Shown: piece after piece, positions 18,907 to 28,900 of the stretch | How positions within the stretch are numbered: position 1 is the first letter of the stretch | How the letters are laid out: each line of letters opens with the position of its first letter | Source: Chlorogloeopsis fritschii PCC 6912 | GTDB taxonomy: Bacteria > Cyanobacteriota > Cyanobacteriia > Cyanobacteriales > Nostocaceae | Reading direction: 5' to 3' | Assembly: GCF_000317285.1 (NCBI RefSeq) | Contig: NZ_AJLN01000149.1 | Span: 1-64,000 of the forward strand | Length of the DNA: 64,000 nucleotides | The notes under the pieces: generated by a model | Seen by the model: only the letters and a program-made list of their open reading frames with translations | What the model was told of the DNA's origin: nothing | The model's database searches: none | Made by a program: the position numbers and the translations under genes

Positions 18907-19773
18907 ATGTCTGAAGTTGGCTTATTATCAAATAATAGTGCAAAACTGATTCTTAACCAAACTTCTCAAAATATTTTGCAACTGCCTGTTCAAGAGACTT
19001 TAGATTACTTTAAGTCATTTGGTATTTTATTATTTCGAGGTTTTGGTGTTAACTATGAACAGATGAAGGTATTTGCCGAAAAATTCAGTTCCAGATTTGT
19101 TTTAGACAAAGACAGACCAATAGTTGATCCACGCAACAAATTTGTCACTTTAGTAGATCCAGGGATGCACTATGTTAGCCCTCATTGTGAGAATGCTAAC
19201 TCTCCTTTTCGTCCCGATGTAATTTGGTTTTGCTGTGGTGTACCAGCTTCTCAAGGTGGTGAAACTTTATTTTGGGATGGAGTGCGAGTATGGGAAGAAT
19301 TGGATCAAGAATTACGACAGTTATTGATTGCTAAAAAAATTAAATTCTGCCAAAAATTTCCTGCTGCTGATTGGAAGCGTTTTCTAGGAGTAGGTGCTAC
19401 TCTCGCTGATGTCAAACGCACTCTTAACGGTATTCCCGGATTAAGCTACAAAATAAATGATGACCAATCTGTTTCTATAGAATATGTTTGTTCAGCTGTA
19501 GTTAAAACAAAATACGGCCATCAAGATGCATTTGCTAATAGCTTAATTGCCGAGTACAAAAATCCTAGAGGAGTTGTCACCTTTGCAGATGATTCGCCGA
19601 TTCCGGCAACAGTTATTAACCAAATTCAGCAAGTGATGAATAAGTTAACTGAGGTGATACCCTGGCAAGCAGGCGATTTAGTAATGATTGATAATTCTAG
19701 ATTTTTGCATGGTCGTCGGTCATTCACTGATACAAAAAGGCGAATTTATTCACTACTAAGTTACCTGAAATAG
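18907..19773 (+). CDS. TauD/TfdA-family Fe(II)/2-oxoglutarate oxygenase (divergent)
   Basis: This 288-residue protein has the iron facial triad of the family: HCE at residues 93-95 (HxE) and a distal His268 in FLHGRRSF, followed by the arginines that bind 2-oxoglutarate. It is clearly different from the two SyrP-like beta-hydroxylases further on, lacking their HNE(S/N) and PLKI(W/M)F context, and it is not beside an interface domain. It may hydroxylate the acyl chain, Ser or the first polyketide unit, perhaps creating the acceptor for the adjacent glycosyltransferase. Family is clear; substrate is unknown. Confidence 0.8.
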   Translation: MSEVGLLSNNSAKLILNQTSQNILQLPVQETLDYFKSFGILLFRGFGVNYEQMKVFAEKFSSRFVLDKDRPIVDPRNKFVTLVDPGMHYVSPHCENANSPFRPDVIWFCCGVPASQGGETLFWDGVRVWEELDQELRQLLIAKKIKFCQKFPAADWKRFLGVGATLADVKRTLNGIPGLSYKINDDQSVSIEYVCSAVVKTKYGHQDAFANSLIAEYKNPRGVVTFADDSPIPATVINQIQQVMNKLTEVIPWQAGDLVMIDNSRFLHGRRSFTDTKRRIYSLLSYLK

Positions 19774-19790
19774 CGAGTTTTTTCATTACC

Positions 19791-19820
19791 AACTCCCTCT
19801 GTGCCTCTGCGCCTCTGCGT
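19791..19820. repeat. CTCTGCG phased repeat before PKS1
   Basis: CCTCTGTG, CCTCTGCG and CCTCTGCG follow one another in the 102-bp spacer upstream of the first PKS gene. This is a variant of the CTTTGCG repeat found before two other synthase genes. Confidence 0.6.
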
Positions 19821-19875
19821 GAGTCAAAAAATCCTGCATAAAACAAAAACTCTTATTTTACCCAAGTGAGAGAAA

Positions 19876-22800
19876 ATGGGTAGTACAGAATCTGACACAT
19901 CAATGGACGGAATCGCAATTATTGGTATCTCAGGACGTTTCCCTGGAGCCAATAATATTGCAGAATTTTGGCAGAATTTGCAAGCGGGAATCGAATCTAT
20001 TTCTCAGCTTACAGATGAAGAAATATTATCAGCAGGTGTTGATTCTATTTGTTTAGATGATAGTAACTATGTCAAAGCAAGCGGTGTTTTAGAAGATATT
20101 GATTTATTTGATGCTGCTTTTTTTGACTTTAATCCTAAAGAAGCGGAAATAACAGATCCACAACACCGCCTGTTTTTAGAATGTGCTTGGGAAGCGCTGG
20201 AAAGTGCCGGTTATGACTCTAATAGATGTGTAAGCCGGATCGGAGTTTATGCCGGTGCTAGTTTAAATAATTATTTATCTTTTGATTTAAATAGTGACCA
20301 AGTTGGTTCTGCACAGTCTTATCAAAAATTAATTGGCAATGATAAAGATTTTCTGTCTACTCGTGTCTCTTACAAATTAAATTTAACCGGGCCAAGTCTG
20401 ACTGTTCAAACAGCTTGTTCCACCTCATTAGTAGCAATTACTCTTGCTTGCCAAAGTTTAATTAATTATCAATGTGATATGGCTTTGGCAGGAGGAGTTT
20501 CGATTCGAGTTCCCCAAAAAACGGGTTATTTATATCAACCTGGAGGAACTTTATCTCCTGATGGGCATTGCCGGGCTTTTGATGCCAAAGCGCAAGGAAC
20601 AACTGTTGGTAATGGCGTGGGAGTTGTTCTGCTCAAACGGCTAGAGGATGCGATCGCTGATGGAGATAATATCTATGCGGTGATTAAAGGTTGGGCAATT
20701 AACAACGACGGTTCGCTGAAAGTTGGTTATACAGCCCCTAGTGTCGATGGGCAAGCAGAAGCGATCGCCGAAGCCATCATGTTAGCAGGAGTTGAACCGG
20801 AAACAATCAGCTATATAGAGGCTCATGGTACTGGCACTACTTTGGGCGATCCGATTGAAATTGCAGCCTTAACCAAAGTTTTTCGCTCCAGTACAGACAA
20901 AAAAGGTTTTTGTGCGATCGGTTCTGTCAAAACAAATATCGGGCATCTCGATGCAGCCGCCGGAGTCACAGGATTAATCAAGACGGCTTTAGCCCTAAAA
21001 CATCAACAAATACCACCCAGCCTGAATTTTGAACAACCCAACCCCCAGATTGATTTTGACAATAGTCCTTTTTACGTCAATACAAAACTAACCCAATGGA
21101 AACAAGAACTATCTCCGCGTCGTGCTGGCGTTAGTTCATTGGGAATGGGGGGAACTAATGCTCATGTTGTTTTAGAAGAAGCCCCCATGACAGAGCAGGG
21201 GTGCAGGGGGGCAGGGGGGCAGAGGAGAAAATATCATCTGTTAGTCTTCTCGGCTAAGACTGAATCTGCATTAGAAACTGCTACCGATAATTTGGCTCAA
21301 CATCTGGTGCAGCATCCAAAGCTCAATCTAGCGGATGTTGCTTATACCTTGCAAGTAGGGCGTAGAGAGTTTAATCATCGTCGCATCTTGGTGTGCCAGG
21401 ATATTCAAGATGCAATCAATGCCTTGCAAAATAGAGCATCTCAACGAGTTTTCACCCACTACCAAGAACCATCAGAGCGCCCGATTACCTTTATGTTTCC
21501 TGGGCAAGGTAGTCAGTATGTCAACATGGGTAAAGAACTCTATCAAACAGAGCCAATCTTTCGTGAATATGTAGATCGCTGCTGTTTGATACTTCAACCA
21601 TTATTGAATCTAGATTTACGTTCAGTCATCTATCCCCAAGAGTCAGACACAGAAACTGCACAAGAACAACTCAAACAAACATCCCTAGCCCAGCCAGCAT
21701 TATTTGTCATCGAGTATGCCTTGGCTCAGTTGTGGATGTCCTGGGGCATTTCTGTTAGTGCGATGATTGGTCATAGCATTGGGGAATATGTAGCTGCTTG
21801 TCTTGCTGGTGTTATGTCCCTAGAAGACGCATTAACTCTTGTGGCTATGCGGGGGCGACTAATGCAGCAATTGCCAGGCGGGAGTATGCTATCAATTCCT
21901 CTCTCGGAAGCAGAGGTTAAATCCCTGCTCAATGAGAATTTATCTTTAGCTGCTAGTAATGCTCCTTCTTCTTGCGTAGTGTCAGGAAGCCATGCTTCTA
22001 TAGATGCACTGTCTGAGCAACTAATCGCGCAAGGGATAGAATGCCGTCGCCTGCAAACTTCCCATGCTTTCCATTCCCAAATGATGGAGCCAATTTTGCA
22101 GGCATTTATTGCAGAGGTGAAGAAAGTTACATTAAATCGTCCGCAAATTCCCTTTATCTCCAATCTCACCGGAACTTGGATTTCTGCACAAGAAGCTATA
22201 GATCCGCATTACTGGGCAAGCCATTTACGGCATACAGTGCGGTTTGCAGATGGGATCTCTGTGTTACTGCAAGAGCCAAACCGGATTCTCTTAGAAGTAG
22301 GGGCGGGGCGGACTTTGTGTACCTTTGTCAAACAACAAGCAGGAGTAACTCAGCAAGCGATACTGTCTTCTTTACGACATCCCAAAGAAGAACAAGCAGA
22401 TGTAGCATTTTTGCTAAATACACTCGGTCGTCTGTGGTTTTTCGGAGTTTCAGTCGATTGGTCTAGTTTTTATACTTCTGAGCAGCGCGTTCGCATCCCT
22501 CTACCAACGTATCCTTTTGAACGTCAACGTTACTGGATAGAACCCCAAAAAAAATCTAGTGATTCTCTTGCTATTAATAAGAAAAAGCCCGATGTAGCCG
22601 ACTGGTTTTATCTACCAGTTTGGAAACAAGCAATTGCACCCCAACCTGTGAAATCTGAAAAACAGGTGTTGGTATTTGCTGATACTTGTCAAGTCGGTTC
22701 ACAAATAGCTAAACACTTAGAAAGTGAGGGTAACAATGTTATTACTGTCTGGCAGGGAGAAAAGTTTAGCAGACTGAGTGAAAGGGAATACAGCATCAAT

Positions 22801-25800
22801 CCCAACCAGTCTGATGATTATGATGCTTTAATCGAAGAGTTGCAATTTTTAGGGCAAATTCCAGACGTGTTTGCTCATTTATGGAGTATCACACCTACTG
22901 AACAGACAAAATCGGGAATTGAGTATTTTGACAATTGCCAAAACGCAGGTTTCTATAGCTTGTTATTTCTGGCACAGTCTTTGAGCAAACAAAATATTAC
23001 TCAACCAGTAGATATCTTGGTTGTCACCAATGATATATACGACGTGACAGGTTTGGAAAAATTATCTCCAGAGAAAGCTACTGTTTTGGGAATGTGTAAA
23101 ACGATCGCCCAAGAGTATGCAAATATTTCCTGTCGCAGTATTGATATTGTGCTTCCTCAGGCTGGAACTGTTGCCGAAAGTCAACTATTAGAGCAACTTC
23201 TAGACGAATTAAATGCTAAAGAATTTGAGAGTGCGATCGCCTATCGTGGACATCATCGCTGGGTGCAGACTTATGAACCACTACAACTAGATAACGACAA
23301 ACCGCCCAAGTTGCGCCAAGAAGGAGTATATCTCATTACTGGTGGTTTAGGTGGTATTGGTCTGGAAATTGCTGAGTATTTAGCTCAGACAGTAAAAGCA
23401 AAACTAGTACTGATTGGTTCTTCGGCTTTCCCTACCACAGATGAATGGGAGCAGTGGCTGGCAACTCATGACGAACACGATAAATTCAGCAGTAAAATCA
23501 GGAAATTACAGGAACTAAAACAACTCGGTGCAGATATTTTAACTCTGACTGCTGATGTAGCTAATGCAGCCCAAATGCAAGCTGCTATTACTGAGGCTGT
23601 AGCCCACTTTGGCCAGATACATGGCGTTATTCATGCTGCTGGAATTAAGCTGTTTAGAACAGTTCAAGAAATAACTAGCAGTGAATGCGAACAACAACTA
23701 AGAGCTAATGGTCATGGACTGTTTGTTTTAGAAACAGCATTACAAGGAATAGAGCTTGATTTCTGTGTCCTGATATCTTCCTTATCATCTATTTTAGGTG
23801 CATTGGGCATGGCGGCTTATCCAGCAGCCCATCACTTCACCGATGCCTTTGTTTATAAACATAACCAGACGAACTCTACACCTTGGCTGAGTGTAAATTG
23901 GGATAACTGGTTAACTAGTCAATTAGTTACAGAATTGGCGACGAAACCAGAAATTTCCACTGAATTGTTCATGAATAACCAAGAAGGTGTTGAGGTATTT
24001 CGACGCGTATTATCTTTAAATAAAGTCAATCAGATAGTTGTCTCAACAACTGATTTACAAGCCAGAATCGAACAGTGGATTAAGCCTTCAGAAGTTGTCG
24101 CTCACACCAATTCACCAGCACTACATTCTAGACCATACTTACAGAATAGTTATATTGCTCCTAGAAATGAAATAGAGCAAACCATTGCTAATATCTGGCA
24201 AGAAATTTTGGGGATTGAGCAGGTAGGTATTGAAGATAACTTTTTAGAGTTAGGCGGTGATTCGCTTCTCAGTATTCAGATTACTGCTAGAGCCAACAAA
24301 GCAGGGCTGCGGTTTACTAATCAACATTTGTTTGAATACCCAACTATTGCACAATTAGCAGAAATAGCAGGCAGAACGCAGACAGTTTTGAGCGAACAGG
24401 GATTAGTGGAAGGGGAACTGCCCTTAACACCAATTCAGCACTGGTTTTTTGAGCAAAATTTAGTTGATGCACACCACTGGAATCAAACTGTTTTGCTAGA
24501 GGTGAGACAGTCTCTTGATCCAGTACTCTTGGAACAAGCGGTTCAACATTTACTGATTCATCATGATGCCTTGCGTCTGCGTTTTAGAGAAGAAGCATCG
24601 GGTTGGCAGCAGGTAAATACTAGTCCTGAGGAGGTTGTACCGTTTGAACGAGTAGATTTGTCAGGATTGTCACCACAGCAGCAAGAACAGGCGTTTGAGG
24701 CAGCTGTTAAAGAGATACAAGCGAGTCTAAATCTTACTTCTGGCCCGATTGTGCGGGTTGCTTGCTTTGATTTTGGAACCCATCAACCAAGTCGGATACT
24801 GTTGGCGATTCACCATTTAGCCATTGATGTTGGTTCTTGGCGAATTTTGCTGGAAGATTTGGAGATTGCATATCAACAACTAAGCCAAGGCAAAGCAATT
24901 AAGCTACAGCCGAAGACAACTTCATTCAAACAGTGGGCTTTGCGGTTAATGGAATACGCCCAGTCGATTGAATTACAAAGAGAACAGGTTTATTGGTTAG
25001 CAGCCGAGCGTGAGTGGGTATCACCGTTGCCAGTAGATGATCCAGATGGTGTTAATACTGTAGCGTCTGCTCAGACTATTTCTGTAACCTTGAGTGTGGA
25101 AGAAACACAGGCATTACAGGAAGATATTGCTGCAACTTATCGAGTTCAAACTGATGATGTGCTACTTGCGGCTTTAACACAAGCATTTAGTAAATGGACT
25201 GGAGAGCATTCACTTTTAGTTGACTTAGAGGGAAATGGCAGAGATGTAATCTTCGATGATATTGATTTGTCCCGTACAGTAGGCTGGTTTACCAATATTG
25301 CCCCCATGCTATTGGAGATTAGGGAGACTGAACAAACTGGGGAAATCTTAAAGCAGGTAAAAGAGCAACTCCGTAGTTTCCCGAATCAAGGTTTAGGGTA
25401 TGGTGTTTTGCGCTACTTGTGTGGCGATGAAATTATTACTGAAAAATTGCGTTCGCTAGAACAAGCAGAGGTACTTTTCCTTTACCTTGGTAACTACGAG
25501 CAAACTATACCTGAGTCTTCTTTATTCAAGTTATCGCCAAAATCTAGTGGTTTATCTCGCAGTTTACGCTGTCAACGCAGCCATCTCATAGAAATTAATG
25601 CGTTGATAGTTCAAAACCAACTCCAAGTAGATTGGATTTACAGCCAAAATATACATCGCCAAGAAACAGTCGAGAGGTTAGCTCAAGATTTTAGAACTGC
25701 TTTACTTTCTCTAGTCACTGACAGTCAGCCTTCTTCAGCGCCAAACTACACAACTTCAGACTTTGCTGAATTTGAATCTAGTCAATGGAGTCAAGACGAT

Positions 25801-25842
25801 ATTGACAATATTTTGACAGCTATTAGTAAAGTTACCAGTTAA
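19876..25842 (+). CDS. Hybrid PKS module: KS-AT-KR(degenerate)-PCP-E
   Basis: This 1988-residue protein extends acyl-Ser by two carbons. The KS (10-430) has Cys181 in QTACSTS plus both His motifs (EAHGTGT, NIGHLDAAAG). The AT (525-830) has Ser634 in GHSIGEY and HAFHS, the malonyl-CoA type. The KR (NADPH motif GGLGGIGLE near 1156) keeps Ser1302 and Tyr1315, but the catalytic Lys is Asn1278 and the Asn four residues after Tyr is His, so it is probably inactive. The carrier (GGDSLL, Ser1463) is of the kind found before epimerase domains. An E domain follows (1480-1950) with HHLAIDVGSWRIL and EGNGRD. An epimerase on a PKS module is unusual. A G-rich insertion lies between KS and AT. Confidence 0.9.
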   Translation: MGSTESDTSMDGIAIIGISGRFPGANNIAEFWQNLQAGIESISQLTDEEILSAGVDSICLDDSNYVKASGVLEDIDLFDAAFFDFNPKEAEITDPQHRLFLECAWEALESAGYDSNRCVSRIGVYAGASLNNYLSFDLNSDQVGSAQSYQKLIGNDKDFLSTRVSYKLNLTGPSLTVQTACSTSLVAITLACQSLINYQCDMALAGGVSIRVPQKTGYLYQPGGTLSPDGHCRAFDAKAQGTTVGNGVGVVLLKRLEDAIADGDNIYAVIKGWAINNDGSLKVGYTAPSVDGQAEAIAEAIMLAGVEPETISYIEAHGTGTTLGDPIEIAALTKVFRSSTDKKGFCAIGSVKTNIGHLDAAAGVTGLIKTALALKHQQIPPSLNFEQPNPQIDFDNSPFYVNTKLTQWKQELSPRRAGVSSLGMGGTNAHVVLEEAPMTEQGCRGAGGQRRKYHLLVFSAKTESALETATDNLAQHLVQHPKLNLADVAYTLQVGRREFNHRRILVCQDIQDAINALQNRASQRVFTHYQEPSERPITFMFPGQGSQYVNMGKELYQTEPIFREYVDRCCLILQPLLNLDLRSVIYPQESDTETAQEQLKQTSLAQPALFVIEYALAQLWMSWGISVSAMIGHSIGEYVAACLAGVMSLEDALTLVAMRGRLMQQLPGGSMLSIPLSEAEVKSLLNENLSLAASNAPSSCVVSGSHASIDALSEQLIAQGIECRRLQTSHAFHSQMMEPILQAFIAEVKKVTLNRPQIPFISNLTGTWISAQEAIDPHYWASHLRHTVRFADGISVLLQEPNRILLEVGAGRTLCTFVKQQAGVTQQAILSSLRHPKEEQADVAFLLNTLGRLWFFGVSVDWSSFYTSEQRVRIPLPTYPFERQRYWIEPQKKSSDSLAINKKKPDVADWFYLPVWKQAIAPQPVKSEKQVLVFADTCQVGSQIAKHLESEGNNVITVWQGEKFSRLSEREYSINPNQSDDYDALIEELQFLGQIPDVFAHLWSITPTEQTKSGIEYFDNCQNAGFYSLLFLAQSLSKQNITQPVDILVVTNDIYDVTGLEKLSPEKATVLGMCKTIAQEYANISCRSIDIVLPQAGTVAESQLLEQLLDELNAKEFESAIAYRGHHRWVQTYEPLQLDNDKPPKLRQEGVYLITGGLGGIGLEIAEYLAQTVKAKLVLIGSSAFPTTDEWEQWLATHDEHDKFSSKIRKLQELKQLGADILTLTADVANAAQMQAAITEAVAHFGQIHGVIHAAGIKLFRTVQEITSSECEQQLRANGHGLFVLETALQGIELDFCVLISSLSSILGALGMAAYPAAHHFTDAFVYKHNQTNSTPWLSVNWDNWLTSQLVTELATKPEISTELFMNNQEGVEVFRRVLSLNKVNQIVVSTTDLQARIEQWIKPSEVVAHTNSPALHSRPYLQNSYIAPRNEIEQTIANIWQEILGIEQVGIEDNFLELGGDSLLSIQITARANKAGLRFTNQHLFEYPTIAQLAEIAGRTQTVLSEQGLVEGELPLTPIQHWFFEQNLVDAHHWNQTVLLEVRQSLDPVLLEQAVQHLLIHHDALRLRFREEASGWQQVNTSPEEVVPFERVDLSGLSPQQQEQAFEAAVKEIQASLNLTSGPIVRVACFDFGTHQPSRILLAIHHLAIDVGSWRILLEDLEIAYQQLSQGKAIKLQPKTTSFKQWALRLMEYAQSIELQREQVYWLAAEREWVSPLPVDDPDGVNTVASAQTISVTLSVEETQALQEDIAATYRVQTDDVLLAALTQAFSKWTGEHSLLVDLEGNGRDVIFDDIDLSRTVGWFTNIAPMLLEIRETEQTGEILKQVKEQLRSFPNQGLGYGVLRYLCGDEIITEKLRSLEQAEVLFLYLGNYEQTIPESSLFKLSPKSSGLSRSLRCQRSHLIEINALIVQNQLQVDWIYSQNIHRQETVERLAQDFRTALLSLVTDSQPSSAPNYTTSDFAEFESSQWSQDDIDNILTAISKVTS
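21191..21230 (+). repeat. G-rich low-complexity insertion inside PKS1
   Basis: A GCAGGGG-type repeat encodes EQGCRGAGGQRRK in the KS-AT linker, directly after HVVLEEAP. Base composition is unlike the surrounding gene, and the sister PKS carries an unrelated repeat at the same point. It is in frame. Confidence 0.7.
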
Positions 25843-25900
25843 ATCATTTTTAAAATTCCTGGGATTAATTATGTTGATTAAAGCAATGAACCACAAAAAA

Positions 25901-25916
25901 CGCAAAGTTCGCAAAG
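25901..25916. repeat. Inverted CTTTGCG motif before Gly-module NRPS
   Basis: CGCAAAG occurs at 25901-25907 and 25910-25916, the reverse complement of the CTTTGCG repeat seen in other spacers. It lies 35 bp before the start codon. Confidence 0.5.
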
Positions 25917-25950
25917 TTTAAAAATTTTCTATCTGAATTATTGTAATAGT

Positions 25951-28900
25951 ATGAAAAATATCGAATTTTTCTATCCATTATCACCCATGCAGCAGGGCAT
26001 ACTTTTCCATACTATTTATGCCCCAAACTCAGGAGTATATGTTGAGCAGTTAAGCTGTAATATTCAGGGAAATTTCCATATCTCTTTCTTTCAACAAGCA
26101 TGGCAGAGGTTAGTTGAAAGACATCCAATTTTGCGAACCTCTTTTATTTGGGAGGGAATCAAAGAACCTGTGCAGGTAGTGCATAAACAAGTAAAACTAC
26201 CTTGGCAGCAACAAGATTTGTCCAGATTAGAATTTATTGAACAGCAAAAGCACATTGAGACTTGTTTAGTAGCCCAAAGAGAACAGGGTTTTGAAATTTC
26301 TCAAGCGCCACTGATGCGCTTAACACTACTGCAGTTAGCTGAAAAACACTACAAATTTATTTGGACTCATCATCACTTATTATTAGATGGTTGGTCTTCT
26401 TCTTTACTACTTCAAGAAGTATTTACTTATTACCAAGCATTAAGCCAAGGTCAAGATATACAGTTACAAAAACCTCGTCCTTATCGAGACTATATAGCTT
26501 GGCTACAAAAGCAAGACTTATCAAAAGCAGAGATTTTTTGGAAGCAATATCTCAAAGGTTTTAACACAGTTGCTTCTTTAGGAGTAGGTCAAAATATTGG
26601 TAGTCATGTTAGTGAAAATAAGAATTATAATACGCAAATATTGCGCTTAACAAATACGGAAACAGCCGCTTTACAGTCTTTAGCTCGGCAACAACAACTA
26701 ACACTAAATACCATATTGCAAGGAGCATGGGCGATTCTCCTCAGCCGTTATAGTGGTGAGAATGATATTATTTTTGGCGGGGTTGTATCTGGTCGTCCAA
26801 CTACATTAGCGGGTGTAGAATCAATGATCGGAGTGTTTATCAACACTTTGCCCGTTAGAATAAGTTTAAATCCGCAAAAATTTCTCATTCCTTGGCTCAA
26901 GCAATTACAAACACAGCAAAATGAAGTTCGTCAATACGAATATACCCCACTTATAGAAATTCAAAAGTGGAGTGATATTCCGGCTGGACAGCCTTTATTT
27001 GAGACTATATTTAACTTTCAGAATTACCCGCTCAATTCTTCCTTACAACAACCAATAGATAATCTCAAAATATTTAATATTAATAGTGTTATTCATCCTC
27101 ACTATCCCCTTAATATCTCAGTACAAGTAGATGCAGAATTATCGCTAGAAATTTTCTGCGATCGCCACCGCTTTGAGCATGATACAATTGCTCGGATGTT
27201 GGGGCATTTACAGACCTTACTATTAAGTATGGTGGCAAATCCTCAACAAAGTATTGGTGAATTACCATTACTGACACCTACAGAGCGTTATCAGTTATTA
27301 GAAGAGTGGAATAATACACAATTTGATTATCCCCAAGACCAATGTATTCATCAACTATTTGAAGCACAAGTTGAGAAAACCCCTGATGCTGTTGCTGTAG
27401 TCTTTGAGCATGAATATTTAACCTATAAAGAACTTAATCAAAGAGCCAATCAACTCGCCCACTACCTGCAACAACTGGGAATAAAGCCAGAAGTATTGGT
27501 AGGGATTTGTGTAGAGCGAAGCTTAGAAATAATTATTGCTCTTTTGGCAATTTTAAAAGCAGGTGGTGCATACATACCACTAGATCCTACATTTCCTCAA
27601 GAGCGCTTGGCGTTCATGCTGGAAGACTCACAAATTTCCGTTTTATTAACCCAGCAACATTTATTACCCTCCCTTCCCGCACACCAAGCCCAAGTTATCT
27701 GTCTGGATAGCGACTGGCAAAACATCGCCACGCAATCCAAAACTACGCTTGGCAGCAATGTTGAACCAGAAAATCTGAGTTACACAATTTATACTTCCGG
27801 TTCTACAGGGAATCCCAAAGGTGTACAAATTACCCATCGCAGTGTCGTAAATTTCCTTACCGCGATGCAGCAGAAGTTGCAGTTAACAAATACAGACAAT
27901 CTGCTGTCAGTCACTACCCTATCTTTTGATATTGCGGTTTTAGAAATTTTTCTTCCCTTAACAACAGGAGCTAAATTAACTTTAGTCAGTCGGGAAGTTG
28001 CAACCGACGGCGCACAGTTATTACAACAACTGAATAATTCTGCTGCGAGCGTAATGCAAGCTACTCCTGCAACCTGGCGAATGTTGTTAGATGCAGGCTG
28101 GGAAGGAAATGCCCAACTCAGGATTCTCTGTGGTGGTGAAGCCTTACCCCACAACTTAGCCTCACAGTTACGTCAAAGGGCTGCTAATGTATGGAATTTA
28201 TACGGCCCTACAGAAACCACTATTTGGTCTACAATTCATCAAGTAGATGAGCGTGAAGCTATAGTTCCTATCGGTCGTCCCATAGCTAATACCCAAATCT
28301 ATATCTTGGATAAATCTTTGCAACCAGTACCCATAGGCGTTGCTGGAGAACTGTATATTGGTGGCGCGGGGTTAGCACGGGGTTACTTTAATCAGCCGGA
28401 ATTAACGCAAGAAAAATTCATTCCTAACCCATTCTGGAAGGCAGTAGGCAGTAAGCAAAAGTCAGAAGGAAAAGAATTTACTGGACTATACCCAACATCC
28501 AAAATTTATAAAACTGGCGATTTAGCCCGTTATTCTCCCAATGGAGAAATTGAATATTTAGGACGCATTGACTATCAAGTTAAACTCCGAGGGTTCCGGA
28601 TTGAATTAGGCGAAATTGAAGCGGTGTTAGAACAGTATCCCGCAGTGCGTCAATGTGTGGTGACGGTACGGGAAGATATACCTGGAAATCAGCGTCTAGT
28701 TGCTTATGTAGTTGCTGAAAACGCCGCTAGTAACGAACTGCGTCAGTATTTGCGGCAAAAACTGCCTGAATACATGGTACCCAGTGCTTTTGTCATCTTA
28801 GATTCTCTACCCTTGACTCCTAATGGTAAAATCAACCGTCGTGCTTTACCCGCACCAGAAAATAATCAATTAGAAATAAGTAATTTTGTTGCTCCCCGTC

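Noticed and set aside
24400-25740. C-terminal domain of PKS1 as an ordinary condensation domain
   Set aside because: The HHxxxDxxSWRIL, EGNGRD and GWFTNIAPMLLEI order is that of epimerase domains.
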